Shown: positions 28,689 to 39,382, counted from the stretch's first letter. The stretch is 47,220 nucleotides of DNA from Pseudomonadota bacterium (GCA_018240325.1 JAFEFZ010000311.1:1-47220), one strand, 5' to 3'. Notes: generated from the sequence alone by a model not told the origin. Translations and numbers: made by a program.

Positions 28689-28739
28689 CCCCACCGCAGG
28701 CCCCCACCGCAGTCCCCAGCCGCAGGCCCCAGCCGCATG
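28689..28739. repeat. Four imperfect 12-13-bp repeats running into the TM2 start codon
   Basis: Units of the type CCCCA(C/G)CCGCAGG at 28689-28700, 28701-28713, 28714-28726 and 28727-28739. The last unit ends in the ATG of the TM2 gene. The unit length is not a multiple of three, which argues that the region is leader, not coding. Confidence 0.7.
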
Positions 28740-29243
28740 CCCGACGACCCCCCGCTGCCGATGCGGCCGAACCCGGCCGGCACGCCGCGCTACCGCTCCA
28801 AGACCGTCGCCACCTGGCTGGCGGTGCTCGGCGGTGCGCTCGGCGCCCACCGCTTCTACCTGCGCGGCTGGCGCGACCCGGCCGGCTGGCTCTACTGGCC
28901 GCCCGCGCTGCTCGGCCTGCTCGGCGTGCAGCGCATGCGCGCCTTCGGCCAGGACGACCGCGTGGCCTCGTGGCTGATCCCGCTGCTCGGTCTAACGCTG
29001 TCGGCGGCGATGCTGTCGGCGATCGTGCACGGGCTGACGCCCGACGCCGCCTGGGACGCCCGCCACAATCCCGGCCAGCCGCCGCGCCGCACCGGCTGGC
29101 TGCCGGTGCTCGGCGTGATCGCCGCCTTGCTGATCGGCGCGACCGCGCTGCTGAGTACGGTCGCCTTCAGCGTGCAGCGCTTCTTCGAATGGCAGCTGGC
29201 GGACGCGCCCGCGCAGCGCAGCAGTTCCCGGTTGCCGCCGTAG
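28737..29243 (+). CDS. TM2 domain-containing membrane protein
   Basis: The product is a 168-residue protein with a Pro-rich cytoplasmic lead (1-20), then a TM2 domain: [35 protein letters not shown]. Two further helices lie at about 82-102 and 122-142. The role of TM2 proteins in bacteria is unknown. No Shine-Dalgarno sequence precedes the ATG at 28737, which sits at the end of a short tandem repeat. The frame is open up to 28614 (TTG), but the added part is only repeat-derived Pro/Gln/Ala. It is divergent from rpsP. Confidence 0.8.
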   Translation: MPDDPPLPMRPNPAGTPRYRSKTVATWLAVLGGALGAHRFYLRGWRDPAGWLYWPPALLGLLGVQRMRAFGQDDRVASWLIPLLGLTLSAAMLSAIVHGLTPDAAWDARHNPGQPPRRTGWLPVLGVIAALLIGATALLSTVAFSVQRFFEWQLADAPAQRSSSRLPP

Positions 29244-29339
29244 CCTCGCAGCCTGCGGCCGAGGAATGCAGCCCCGCTGCCGGGCAGCTCGGCCGCCACG
29301 CACGGCGGCGCTGGCCGCCGCCCGGCCCTCGGGGCAGGC

Positions 29340-30995
29340 CTACTCCACCTGCGGCGCCAGATCCGCAGGCGACGCCGGCGCGCCGGCTTCGGCAGGCCGC
29401 TTGCGCCGCCTGCGTCGGCGGCGGGTCGAGGGCGGCGTCTCGCCCTCGGCCGCGGCGTCGGTCTCGGCCCCGGCCGCACCATCGGCCGCACCATCGGCCG
29501 CACCATCGGCCGCACCATCGGCAGCACCACCGGCGGCGGCGCCGGCCGCAGCCGCCGGCACGGCGCCCCGGTCCGCGGACTGGGCCGCGGCCTGCGCCGG
29601 AACCTGCGTCGAGGCCGGTGCCGCCCGGCGCCGCGGCGGCGGCCGCACCGCCTGCAGCAGCGCGACGCGGTCGTCGTCGCTGCCCAGCGCGAAGTCCTCC
29701 CACCAGTCGGCGAGCTCGGCTTCGACTTCCGCAGCATCGGCGCGCAGGCGCAGGAAGTCGTAGGCGGCGCGGAAGCGCGGCTGCTCGATCAGCGCACGCG
29801 GGCCGTTGCCGCTGCGGCGCTCGAAGCGCGGCTGCATCAGCCAGATCTCGCGCATGTCGGCGGCGAGCTTGCCGCGGCCGGAGATGTCGCCGATGCGCGC
29901 GTCGAACACGGCGTCGATCGCCTGCTGCAGCGCCGGCACCGGCGGCTCGCCGTCGGCGCGCAGCCGGCTCCAGCGCGCCTGCACTTCGGGCCACAGCAGG
30001 CTGCTGAGCAGGAAGCTCGGCACCACCGACAGGCCTTCGCCGACACGCCGGTCGGTGTCGGCCAGCGCCAGCTGCACGAAGCGGCCCGGCTCGCCGGTCG
30101 CGGGGTCGAGCGCCGCGTCGAGCACCGGGAAGATGCCGCGCTCCAGCCCGAGCGCGCGCAGCGAGCGCAGGCTCTTCAGCGCATGGCCGGTCTGCAGCAG
30201 CTTGACCATTTCGTCGAACAGCCGCGACGCCGGCACGTTGGCCAGCAGCGCCGACAGCTCGCGGATCGGCGCCTCGGTCGCCGGGTCGACGCCGAAGCCG
30301 AGCTTGGCGGCGAAGCGCACCACCCGCAGGATGCGCACCGGATCCTCGCGGTAGCGCGCGGCCGGGTCGCCGATCATGCGCAGCACGCGCGCGCGCGCGT
30401 CGTCCAGGCCGTGGTGGTAGTCGACGACGAGCTGGGCGCTCGGGTCGTAGTACAGCGCATTGATCGTGAAGTCGCGCCGCGCCGCATCCTCGATCTGCGG
30501 CCCGAACACGTTGTCGCGCAGCACGCGCCCGCTGGCATCGACCACGTGCGTCTTGCCCGACAGCTCGTGCTTGGCGGTCTTCTCGTTGCCGCTGACCTGC
30601 TCGGCCGCGGCGGTGTCGAGCAGCGCGCGGAAGGTCGACACCTCGATCACCTCGTGGTCGCGGCCGCGGCCGTAGACCACGTGCACGATGCGAAAGCGCC
30701 GGCCGATGATGAACGCGCGGCGGAACAGCGCCTTGACCTGCTCGGGCGTGGCGTCGGTGGCGACGTCGAAGTCTTTCGGCCGCACGCCGAGCAGCAGGTC
30801 GCGCACCGCGCCGCCGACGATGTAGGCCTGGTGGCCGGCCTCCTGCAGCGTGCGCACCACGCGCAGCGCACGCTCGTCGACGAGCGCCGGGTCGATGCCG
30901 TGGCCGGCCTGCGGCACTTCGACGCGCGCGCCCAGGGTGGGCACAGGCGGGCTTTCGCCCTTGCCGAGCAGGCGTTTGATGAATTTGCGGATCAT
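29340..30995 (-). CDS. pcnB: Poly(A) polymerase I
   Basis: The product is a 551-residue class II nucleotidyltransferase that adds 3' poly(A) tails to RNA and so promotes decay. The start MIRKFIKRLLGKGE is standard. The head domain has YIVGGAVRDLLLG and the catalytic DFDVAT aspartates, then RRDFTINALYYD and RYREDPVRILRVVRFAAKLG. The C-terminal tail (about 475-551) is unusual: an Ala-Ala-Asp-Gly repeat array, then an Arg/Lys-rich stretch (TRRRRRRRKRP) likely to bind RNA. The ATG at 30995 overlaps the stop of the HAD gene by ATGA. No folK follows, unlike many relatives. Confidence 0.96.
   Translation of the reverse strand: MIRKFIKRLLGKGESPPVPTLGARVEVPQAGHGIDPALVDERALRVVRTLQEAGHQAYIVGGAVRDLLLGVRPKDFDVATDATPEQVKALFRRAFIIGRRFRIVHVVYGRGRDHEVIEVSTFRALLDTAAAEQVSGNEKTAKHELSGKTHVVDASGRVLRDNVFGPQIEDAARRDFTINALYYDPSAQLVVDYHHGLDDARARVLRMIGDPAARYREDPVRILRVVRFAAKLGFGVDPATEAPIRELSALLANVPASRLFDEMVKLLQTGHALKSLRSLRALGLERGIFPVLDAALDPATGEPGRFVQLALADTDRRVGEGLSVVPSFLLSSLLWPEVQARWSRLRADGEPPVPALQQAIDAVFDARIGDISGRGKLAADMREIWLMQPRFERRSGNGPRALIEQPRFRAAYDFLRLRADAAEVEAELADWWEDFALGSDDDRVALLQAVRPPPRRRAAPASTQVPAQAAAQSADRGAVPAAAAGAAAGGAADGAADGAADGAADGAAGAETDAAAEGETPPSTRRRRRRRKRPAEAGAPASPADLAPQVE
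29472..29531. repeat. 12-bp tandem repeats encoding (Ala-Asp-Gly-Ala)n in PcnB
   Basis: GGCCGCACCATC is repeated four times perfectly (29472-29519) with one degenerate copy after it (29520-29531). On the coding strand it gives an AADG-type repeat in the disordered PcnB tail. Copy changes keep the frame. Confidence 0.95.
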
Positions 30996-31660
30996 GCGAA
31001 CAGATTCAGGATCGGCCAGCCGCGCTCGCGCGCGATGCGCTCGAGCGCCGGTGCCGGGTTGGTCGCCACCGGGTGGCTGACCTGCTCGAGCAGCGCCAGG
31101 TCGTTGGTGGAATCGCTGTAGAAGCTGATGCGCTCGAAATCCTCGAAGCGCTGCCCCTGCTGATGCAGCCACTGCGCCACGCGCTGCACCTTGCCTTCGC
31201 GGTAGGCCGGCACGCCGTGGATCTCGCCGGTCACGCGGCCCTGCGCGTCGCGCTGCAGCTCGGTGGCGATCAGCGTGTCGATGCCGAACAGCCGCGCGAT
31301 CGGCCGGGTGACGAACTCGTTGGTCGCCGTCACCAGCGCCAGCCGATCGCCGGCGTCCGCATGGCGCGCGACCAGCGCGCGCGCGCGTGTGTCGATCGAC
31401 GGCGCGATCACCTCGGCCACGAAGCGCGCGCTGGCCGCCGCCTGCTCCTCGGCGCCGCGCGCGCGCCACGGCGCGGTGGCGAAGCGCACATAGGCGGCGA
31501 TGTCCAGCGCCTCTTCCAGGTACTGCGCATAGAAGGCATCGTTGCCGCGGCGGAATTCCTCGCCATCGGCCCAGCCCAGGCGCACCAGGAATTCGCCGAA
31601 GGCATGGTCGGAGTCGATCGGCAGCAGCGTGCCGTCCAGGTCGAACAGCGCGAGCTTCAT
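30992..31660 (-). CDS. HAD-IB phosphatase (SerB-like)
   Basis: The product is a 222-residue HAD hydrolase. Motif I is LFDLDGTLL (Asp7, Asp9), motif II is around LVTATNEFVT, motif III is the Lys in YREGKVQRV, and motif IV is FYSDSTNDLALL. It belongs to the HAD-IB group with phosphoserine phosphatase; this subgroup sits next to hda and pcnB in Burkholderiales, and its substrate is not established. It overlaps both neighbours by ATGA (31657-31660 and 30992-30995), so the three are translationally coupled. Confidence 0.9.
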   Translation of the reverse strand: MKLALFDLDGTLLPIDSDHAFGEFLVRLGWADGEEFRRGNDAFYAQYLEEALDIAAYVRFATAPWRARGAEEQAAASARFVAEVIAPSIDTRARALVARHADAGDRLALVTATNEFVTRPIARLFGIDTLIATELQRDAQGRVTGEIHGVPAYREGKVQRVAQWLHQQGQRFEDFERISFYSDSTNDLALLEQVSHPVATNPAPALERIARERGWPILNLFA

Positions 31661-32343
31661 CGCGGCTGCGGCACGCCGGCCGGCTCCTCGTCGAGCATCG
31701 TGCGCAGCAGCGGCAGCGTGACCGCGCGCTGGCGCGCCAGCGCGAAGCGGTCGAGCCGGTCCAGCAGCCGCATCAGGCTGCCCAGGTCGCGCGCCTGACG
31801 GGTCAGCAGCCACGCCATCACCTCATCGGTCAGGAAGATGCCGCGGCGGTCGGCTTCGCGCCGCACGATGGCGCGCGCCTCGGGTTCGGCCGGCGGCTGC
31901 AGCGCGAACACATGGCCCCAGCCCAGGCGGGTGCGCAGATCGTCGCGCAGCGCCAGGTCCACCGGCGGTACGCGCCCGGCAGCCGCCCAGCGCTGGCCCT
32001 GTTCGGCGCAGCCGACGAACAGCGCGAACGCGGCGTGCTGCTGTGCGGCATCGAGCTGGTCGCAGCCGTCCAGCACGATCAGCGAGCATCCTTCTTGCGC
32101 CGGCCAGGGCGCGGGCCGGCCGGCATCGACGAAGCCGGCGCGCCCGCCCTGCGCCTGATGCGCATGGACCAGCGCGCGCAGCAGGTGGGTCTTGCCGCTG
32201 CCGCTCGGGCCCCACAGGTACACCGGCGGCGCGGCCGGCCCGAGCGCGCGCAGGTGCTCGACAGCGGCAACATTGGCGCCGGGCACGAAGGACTCGAAGG
32301 TGGGCGTTGCCTCGGGACCGATGGCCAGCGGGATCTGCTTCAT
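31657..32343 (-). CDS. hda: DnaA regulatory inactivator Hda
   Basis: The product is a 228-residue AAA+ protein similar to DnaA domain III. It acts with the beta clamp to trigger ATP hydrolysis by DnaA after initiation. The N-terminal KQIPLAI fits the clamp-binding motif of Hda. Walker A is intact (WGPSGSGKT, about 44-52), and Walker B is LIVLDGCDQ. There is no DNA-binding domain IV, which separates it from DnaA. The start is ATG at 32343. It is the first gene of hda-HAD-pcnB, 91 bp after the SirB1 gene. The purM and AI-2E genes that often precede hda in relatives are absent. Confidence 0.92.
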   Translation of the reverse strand: MKQIPLAIGPEATPTFESFVPGANVAAVEHLRALGPAAPPVYLWGPSGSGKTHLLRALVHAHQAQGGRAGFVDAGRPAPWPAQEGCSLIVLDGCDQLDAAQQHAAFALFVGCAEQGQRWAAAGRVPPVDLALRDDLRTRLGWGHVFALQPPAEPEARAIVRREADRRGIFLTDEVMAWLLTRQARDLGSLMRLLDRLDRFALARQRAVTLPLLRTMLDEEPAGVPQPR

Positions 32344-32434
32344 CGAACGGAGTGGCCGCGCACCATGGCCGCCATTTTAGGCGGGCGCCCTCGGATCGCC
32401 GGCGCGCGCATCCGGCACCGACGCCCGCGCCGCT

Positions 32435-33295
32435 TCAAGCCGGCGCACCGCCGCCGAGCGCCTGCAGCCGTGCGCGCAGCGCGGCCGCGTCGGCGGCCTC
32501 GGGCTGGTGCTCGACATAGGCGCGCAGGTCGGCCGCCGCGGCCTCGGCCAGGCCGAGTTCGGCGCGCGCGAGGCCGCGGTCGCGCCGCTCGCCCCAGGCA
32601 TCGGGCAGCAGCACCACCAGGCGCTCGCACACCGCGAGCAGCCGGTGCTGGTCGCCCGTGCCGCGGTGGATCTCCTTCAGGTTGCGCAGCAGCCGCGCGA
32701 GCACCTCGCGCGGCGGCGCCGGCTGCAGGTACAGCGCCAGCGGCAGGTCGAACGCGCCGCCCGGGCCGCGCGAGCGCCGATACGGCACCAGGCGCTCTTC
32801 CAGATCCTCGCGCGACAGTGATTGCCCGTTGACCGGATCGATCACCACTTCGCCGCGGCTCGAGCGCAGCTTGACCAGGAAGTGGCCGGGAAAGGACACG
32901 CCGTGCAGCTGCAGGCCGATCTGCGACCCGAACTCCTGGTACAGCAGCGCCAGCGTGATCGGGATGCCGCGCCGCGACGTCAACACCTCGTGCAGGCAGC
33001 TGTTGCGCGGATCGTAGTAGTCGTTGACGTTGCCGGCAAAGCCGAGGTCGCCATAGAACCAGCGGTTCAGGCAGCGCAGCTTGTGCAGCGGCGGCGCATC
33101 GGCCGGCACGCGCCGCTTCAGCCGCACGGCCAGCGCATCGATCTGCGCCAGCACTTCCTGCGTGTCGAGATCGGGCTCGTCGTCCTGCGCCACCGCGATC
33201 GCAGCCTCGAGCAGCGCGAAGCTCGCATCCTCGGCCACCAGCGCGGCGAAATACTGCAGCGGCGTCGGGGCATCGAAGCGCAGCGTCAGCGCCAT
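32435..33295 (-). CDS. SirB1 family protein (transglutaminase-like plus TPR)
   Basis: The product is a 286-residue protein. The transglutaminase-like core holds NDYYDPRNSCLHEVLTSRRG with the family Cys, and SFPGHFLVKL with the His. The C-terminal quarter is TPR-like (LLAVCERLVVLLPDA...ELGLAEAAAADLRAYVE). The biochemical role of SirB1 proteins is not established. It follows murJ on the same strand, 86 bp away, a common arrangement in this order. Confidence 0.88.
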   Translation of the reverse strand: MALTLRFDAPTPLQYFAALVAEDASFALLEAAIAVAQDDEPDLDTQEVLAQIDALAVRLKRRVPADAPPLHKLRCLNRWFYGDLGFAGNVNDYYDPRNSCLHEVLTSRRGIPITLALLYQEFGSQIGLQLHGVSFPGHFLVKLRSSRGEVVIDPVNGQSLSREDLEERLVPYRRSRGPGGAFDLPLALYLQPAPPREVLARLLRNLKEIHRGTGDQHRLLAVCERLVVLLPDAWGERRDRGLARAELGLAEAAAADLRAYVEHQPEAADAAALRARLQALGGGAPA

Positions 33296-33381
33296 CGCCC
33301 CGCCCTGCCCGCGTGCGCCCTACGCCGCTGTGTCATGCGACGCAGTGTATAGGCTGCGTCGCAGGCTTCAGGCGCGAGGCT

Positions 33382-34938
<1,557 letters not shown>

Positions 34939-35002
34939 CGCGTGCGTGCTCGTCGCGTGCGTGACGCGCGCGGGACGCAGCGGGCCGGCGGCGGGGCGCG
35001 CG

Positions 35003-35008
35003 ATTATA
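35003..35008 (-). promoter_or_regulatory. -10 box of murJ
   Basis: A perfect TATAAT read leftward, 65 bases before the murJ ATG, in the divergent murJ-rpsT spacer. There is no good -35. Confidence 0.55.
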
Positions 35009-35052
35009 GGCAGCGGCCTCCAGGCCCGCGCCGCAGCGGCCGGCCCGGGTGC

Positions 35053-35058
35053 TATACT
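35053..35058 (+). promoter_or_regulatory. -10 box of rpsT
   Basis: TATACT in the context GCTATACTCGCCGG, 39 bases before the rpsT ATG and 45 bp from the divergent murJ -10. There is no consensus -35. The position and context fit a strong ribosomal-protein promoter. Confidence 0.6.
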
Positions 35059-35096
35059 CGCCGGCTTTTCGGCACCCGACCAATCCGCACCGCAGC

Positions 35097-35399
35097 ATGG
35101 CCACCTCGTCCAAAGCCAAGAAGAAGACCGTCCGCATCGCCTCGGGCCGCAAGCGCACGCGCCAGAACGTGAAGCTCAACGCGGCGAACACGGCGCTGCG
35201 CACGCGCTTTCGCACGGTGATCAAGAACGTGCAGAAGGCGGTCGCCGCCGGCGACAAGGCCAAGGCGGCCGAGCTGTTCAAGACGGCGCAGCCGGTGATC
35301 GATTCGGTCGCCGACAAGGGGCTGTTCCACAAGAACAAGGCGGCGCGACACAAGAGCCGTCTGTCGGCCAAGGTCAAGGCCCTCGCCACCGCTGCCTGA
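35097..35399 (+). CDS. rpsT: 30S ribosomal protein S20
   Basis: The product is a 100-residue S20. It is rich in Lys/Ala: [50 protein letters not shown]. It binds 16S rRNA at the 30S body. The ATG at 35097 gives the conserved [10 protein letters not shown] start; no strong Shine-Dalgarno sequence is visible. It is monocistronic, with its own -10 and a clear intrinsic terminator. Confidence 0.98.
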   Translation: MATSSKAKKKTVRIASGRKRTRQNVKLNAANTALRTRFRTVIKNVQKAVAAGDKAKAAELFKTAQPVIDSVADKGLFHKNKAARHKSRLSAKVKALATAA

Positions 35400-35432
35400 A
35401 GCGCACGAAGCGAAGCCAGCCCCCCGCCGACG

Positions 35433-35465
35433 AAGAGCCTGCCGAAGTGCAGGCTCTTTGCTTTT
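35433..35465 (+). terminator. Intrinsic terminator of rpsT
   Basis: A 10-bp perfect stem AAGAGCCTGC (35433-35442) and GCAGGCTCTT (35449-35458) with a six-base loop, followed by TGCTTTT. It lies 34 bp after the rpsT stop and is the clearest rho-independent terminator in the window. Confidence 0.9.
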
Positions 35466-35519
35466 GGGCACGGCCCAGCCCAGCGACAAGCCCCGGCGAG
35501 CGATCCGACCCCCCACTCG

Positions 35520-35525
35520 TAGAAT
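35520..35525 (+). promoter_or_regulatory. -10 box of argD-argF
   Basis: TAGAAT followed by CCGCGG, 39 bases before the argD ATG and after the rpsT terminator. The same TAGAATC(C/G)GCG pattern is found before pepP. There is no clear -35. Confidence 0.5.
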
Positions 35526-35564
35526 CCGCGGCCTTCGCCGCCGCATCAGCCTGAAGGAGTGCCG

Positions 35565-36767
35565 ATGAACGCCCCCGACCGCCCCGCCGCGATGCCGCAC
35601 GTGATGAACACCTACGGCCGCCTGCCGGTCGCGCTGACGCACGGCCGCGGCTGCTGGGTCTGGGACACGCACGGCCGCAAGTACCTCGACGGGCTCGGCG
35701 GCATCGCGGTCAACACGCTCGGCCACGCGCACCCGAAGCTGGTGCCGGCGCTGCAGGAGCAGATCGGCCGGCTGATCCACAGCTCCAACTACTACGAGGT
35801 GCCGCTGCAGGAGCAGTTGGCCGAACGGCTGTGCGCGATTTCGGGCCTGACCAAGGTCTTCTTCTGCTCCACCGGCCTCGAGGCCAACGAGGCGGCGCTG
35901 AAGATCGCGCGCAAGGCCGGCCACGACCGCGGCATCGAGCGCCCCGAGATCGTGGTCTACGACAACGCGTTCCACGGCCGCTCGATCGCCACGCTGTCGG
36001 CCACCGCCAACCCCAAGGTGCAGGCCGGCTTCGGCCCGCTGGTCGAGGGCTTCGTGCGCGTGCCGCTGAACGACCTGGCGGCGCTCGAGCGCGTCGCCGC
36101 CGAGCGGCCGAACGTGGTCGCGGTCTTCCTCGAGACGATCCAGGGCGAAGGCGGCATCAACCCGGCGCGCTGGGAATACCTGCAGGGCGTGCGCCGCCTG
36201 TGCGATGCCCGGGGCTGGCTGCTGATGCTCGACGAGGTGCAGTGCGGGCTGGGCCGCACCGGCAAGTGGTTCGCGCACCAGTGGGCGGGCATCGTGCCCG
36301 ACGTGATGCCGCTGGCCAAGGGCCTGGGCTCGGGCGTGCCGGTGGGCGCGGTGGTGGTGGGCCCGAAGGCCGACGTGCTCGGCCCCGGCAACCACGGCAG
36401 CACCTTCGGCGGCAACCCGCTGGCGATGCGCGCCGGCGTCGAGACGCTGCGCATCATGGTCGAGGAAGGCCTGCTCGACAACGCGGCGCGCGTGGGCGGG
36501 CTGCTGAAGGCGGGCCTGGAGCGCGAGCTCGCCGGCGTCGAGGGCGTGGTCGAGATCCGCGGGCAGGGCCTGATGCTCGGCATCGAGCTGGACCGCCCCT
36601 GCGGCGTGCTGCTGCAGCGCGCGGCCGACGCCGGGCTGATGATCAGCGTCACCGCCGACCGGGTGGTGCGCCTGGTGCCGCCGCTGATCCTGTCGGCCGA
36701 CGAGGCGGCGCAGATCGTCGCGATCCTGTGCCCGTTGATCCGCGCCTTCCTGGCCGAGGCGCAATGA
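35565..36767 (+). CDS. argD: Acetylornithine aminotransferase
   Basis: The product is a 400-residue class III PLP aminotransferase that makes N-acetylornithine in arginine synthesis. The motifs are CSTGLEANEAALKIARK (PLP phosphate), LMLDEVQCGLGRTGKWF with the PLP Asp223, and LAKGLGSGVPVGA with Lys252. AAGGAG (35554-35559) precedes the ATG at 35565. Its overlap with argF (ATGA) supports an arginine role rather than a general omega-aminotransferase. Confidence 0.94.
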   Translation: MNAPDRPAAMPHVMNTYGRLPVALTHGRGCWVWDTHGRKYLDGLGGIAVNTLGHAHPKLVPALQEQIGRLIHSSNYYEVPLQEQLAERLCAISGLTKVFFCSTGLEANEAALKIARKAGHDRGIERPEIVVYDNAFHGRSIATLSATANPKVQAGFGPLVEGFVRVPLNDLAALERVAAERPNVVAVFLETIQGEGGINPARWEYLQGVRRLCDARGWLLMLDEVQCGLGRTGKWFAHQWAGIVPDVMPLAKGLGSGVPVGAVVVGPKADVLGPGNHGSTFGGNPLAMRAGVETLRIMVEEGLLDNAARVGGLLKAGLERELAGVEGVVEIRGQGLMLGIELDRPCGVLLQRAADAGLMISVTADRVVRLVPPLILSADEAAQIVAILCPLIRAFLAEAQ

Positions 36768-37726
36768 AGCCGGGCGCGCCGCCGATGAAGCACTACCTGC
36801 AGTTCAAGGACCTGCGCGCCGAGGAGTACGCGTACCTGTTCGAGCGCACGCGCATCATCAAGCGGCGCTTCAAGAACTACGAGCGCTACCAGCCGCTGGC
36901 CGACCGCACGCTGGCGATGATCTTCGAGAAGGCGAGCACGCGCACGCGCGTGAGCTTCGAGGCCGGCATGTACCAGATGGGCGGCTCGGTGGTGCACCTG
37001 ACCACCGGCGACAGCCAGCTCGGCCGCGCCGAGCCGATCGCCGACAGCGCGCGCGTGATCAGCCGCATGTGCGACCTGGTGATGATCCGCACCTTCGAGC
37101 AGGAGCGCATCACCGCCTTCGCCGCGCACTCGCGCGTGCCGGTGATCAACGGGCTGACCAACGAGTACCACCCGTGCCAGATCCTGGCCGACCTGTACAC
37201 CTACATCGAGCACCGCGGCCCGGGCGGCGTCGGCGCCGGCGCCGTCGAGTGCCTGCGCGGCAAGGTGGTCGCCTGGGTCGGCGACGGCAACAACATGGCC
37301 CACACCTGGCTGCAGGCGGCCGAGATCCTGGGCTTCACGGTGCACGTCAGCACGCCCGGCGGCTACGAGGTCGACCCGGCGGTGGCCGGCGTGTCCGACC
37401 GCTCTTGCTGGCGGGTCTTCCGCGACCCGATGGACGCCTGCCGCGGCGCCGACCTGGTGACCACCGACGTGTGGACCAGCATGGGCTACGAGGCCGAGAA
37501 CGAGGAGCGCCGCCGCGCCTTCGCCGACTGGTGCGTCGACGCCGAGATGATGGCCGCCGCCAGGCCCGATGCGCTGTTCATGCACTGCCTGCCGGCGCAC
37601 CGCGGCGAGGAAGTCGCCGCCGAGGTCATCGACGGGCCGCAGTCGGTGGTCTGGGACGAGGCCGAGAACCGGCTGCACGTGCAGAAGGCGCTGATGGAGT
37701 ACCTGCTGCTCGGCCGCATCGGCTGA
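36764..37726 (+). CDS. argF: Ornithine carbamoyltransferase
   Basis: The product is a 320-residue anabolic OTCase that makes citrulline from ornithine and carbamoyl phosphate. Carbamoyl-phosphate binding is EKASTRTR (58-62 for STRTR), followed by MYQMGGSVVHLTTGDSQLG. Ornithine binding uses the HPCQ motif, WVGDGNNMAHTW, and MHCLPAHRGEEV near the end. The start at 36764 overlaps the argD stop (ATGA); an ATG at 36785 (MKHYLQFKD) gives the usual homologue N-terminus and may be the true start. It is the last arg gene; argG is not next to it here. Confidence 0.95.
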   Translation: MKPGAPPMKHYLQFKDLRAEEYAYLFERTRIIKRRFKNYERYQPLADRTLAMIFEKASTRTRVSFEAGMYQMGGSVVHLTTGDSQLGRAEPIADSARVISRMCDLVMIRTFEQERITAFAAHSRVPVINGLTNEYHPCQILADLYTYIEHRGPGGVGAGAVECLRGKVVAWVGDGNNMAHTWLQAAEILGFTVHVSTPGGYEVDPAVAGVSDRSCWRVFRDPMDACRGADLVTTDVWTSMGYEAENEERRRAFADWCVDAEMMAAARPDALFMHCLPAHRGEEVAAEVIDGPQSVVWDEAENRLHVQKALMEYLLLGRIG

Positions 37727-37783
37727 AGCGCGCCCGACGCTGCACGCCACGCATCAGCCGGGCATCGGGCCAGCCGCCGCTCC

Positions 37784-38419
37784 ATGCCGCGCCTGTGGGA
37801 CATCTCGCCGCCGGTGCACGCCGGTTCGCCGGTGTTCCCCGGCGACGCGCGCTACGCGCAGGCCTGGAGCGCGCGCATCGGCCCGGGCTGCCCGGTCAAC
37901 GTCGCGACGCTGACGCTGTCGCCGCACACCGGCGCGCATGCCGATGCGCCGCTGCACTACGACGACGCCGGCGCCGCGATCGGCTCGGTCGATCTCGCGC
38001 CCTACATCGGCGGCTGCCGCGTGATCCACGCGATCGGCTGCGGGCCGCTGGTGCAGTGGGCGCAGCTCGAGCCGCACCTGGACGGCGTGCCGCCGCGCGT
38101 GCTGGTGCGCACCTACGCACGCCAGCCCACGGGCTGGGACCCGGCGCTCGCCGCGTTCGCGCCGCAGGCGCTCGAGCGCCTGGCCGACCTGGGCGTGACG
38201 CTGATCGGCATCGACACCGCCAGCATCGACCCGGCCGACAGCAAGGCGCTGCCCAGCCACCAGGTGGCGCGCCGCCGGGGCCTGCGCGTGCTCGAGAACC
38301 TGCTGCTCGACGACGTGCCCGCAGGCGACTACGAGCTGATCGCGCTGCCGCTGAAGCTGATGGCGGCCGACGCCAGCCCGGTGCGCGCGGTGCTGCGCGA
38401 GCTGCCGCATCCGGCCTGA
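37784..38419 (+). CDS. kynB: Kynurenine formamidase (arylformamidase)
   Basis: The product is a 211-residue cyclase-family metal hydrolase that converts N-formylkynurenine to kynurenine and formate. It has [18 protein letters not shown] at the start and the metal/active-site motif [12 protein letters not shown] (His48, His52, Asp54, His58). [15 protein letters not shown] follows. Length and sequence match bacterial KynB. It lies 57 bp after argF and 114 bp before kynA on the same strand. Confidence 0.95.
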   Translation: MPRLWDISPPVHAGSPVFPGDARYAQAWSARIGPGCPVNVATLTLSPHTGAHADAPLHYDDAGAAIGSVDLAPYIGGCRVIHAIGCGPLVQWAQLEPHLDGVPPRVLVRTYARQPTGWDPALAAFAPQALERLADLGVTLIGIDTASIDPADSKALPSHQVARRRGLRVLENLLLDDVPAGDYELIALPLKLMAADASPVRAVLRELPHPA

Positions 38420-38533
38420 AGGCCGCAGCGCCCCGCGCGGCGCATCGCGGGCTCGCCGGGCTCGCCTGTCGGCGGCGGTTGCTGCAAGATGCGCCACCGC
38501 GCCGCGCGCGCTCCGAGCCGAAGGCCCCCGCAC

Positions 38534-39382
38534 ATGAACGACCCCCAGCGCCCCGAAAGCATCGTCCGCGAAGAAGGCGCCAAGCTCGACTTCGCGCGCG
38601 ACATGAGCTATGGCGACTACCTGCACCTCGACCAGGTGCTCAGCGCGCAGCACCCGCTGTCGCCGGGCCACGACGAGATGCTGTTCATCGTGCAGCACCA
38701 GACCAGCGAGCTGTGGATGAAGCTGATGCTGCACGAGCTGCGCGCGGCCACCGGCTGCATCGCACGCGACGCGCTCGCGCCGGCCTTCAAGATGCTCGCG
38801 CGCGTCAGCCGCATCATGGAGCAGCTGGTGCACGCGTGGGACGTGCTGGCGACGATGACGCCGCCCGAATACAGCGCGATCCGGCCGTACCTGGCCAGCT
38901 CCAGCGGCTTCCAGAGCTGGCAGTACCGCTGCATCGAGTTCAGCCTGGGCAACAAGAACGCGGCAATGCTGCAGCCCCACGCGCACCGCCCCGACCTGCT
39001 CGCGCACGTCGACGCCGCGTACCGCGCACCCAGCCTGTACGACGAGTCGCTGCGCCTGCTCGCGCGCCGCGGCCTGGCGGTGCCGGCCACGCACACCGCG
39101 CGCGACTGGACGCTGCCCTACGCGGCCAGCGACGAAGTCGAGGCCGCATGGCTCACGGTCTACCGCGACCCCGATCATCACTGGGACCTGTACCAGCTCG
39201 GCGAGGAACTGACCGACCTGGAAGACGCGTTCCGCCTCTGGCGCTTCCGGCACGTGACCACGGTCGAGCGCATCATCGGCTTCAAGCGCGGCACCGGCGG
39301 CACCAGCGGTGTCGGCTACCTGCGCAAGATGCTCGACGTGGTGCTGTTCCCCGAGATCTGGAAGCTGCGCACCGACCTGTGA
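38534..39382 (+). CDS. kynA: Tryptophan 2,3-dioxygenase
   Basis: The product is a 282-residue haem dioxygenase that opens the indole ring of tryptophan to N-formylkynurenine. Active-site residues fall at the same numbers as in the Xanthomonas enzyme: His55 ([11 protein letters not shown]), Tyr113, Arg117 (IRPYL) and the axial haem ligand His240 ([13 protein letters not shown]). The GTGGTSG loop is complete. The ATG at 38534 has no strong Shine-Dalgarno sequence. With kynB it would give kynurenine; kynU (kynureninase), often between or beside these genes, is absent here. Confidence 0.97.
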   Translation: MNDPQRPESIVREEGAKLDFARDMSYGDYLHLDQVLSAQHPLSPGHDEMLFIVQHQTSELWMKLMLHELRAATGCIARDALAPAFKMLARVSRIMEQLVHAWDVLATMTPPEYSAIRPYLASSSGFQSWQYRCIEFSLGNKNAAMLQPHAHRPDLLAHVDAAYRAPSLYDESLRLLARRGLAVPATHTARDWTLPYAASDEVEAAWLTVYRDPDHHWDLYQLGEELTDLEDAFRLWRFRHVTTVERIIGFKRGTGGTSGVGYLRKMLDVVLFPEIWKLRTDL

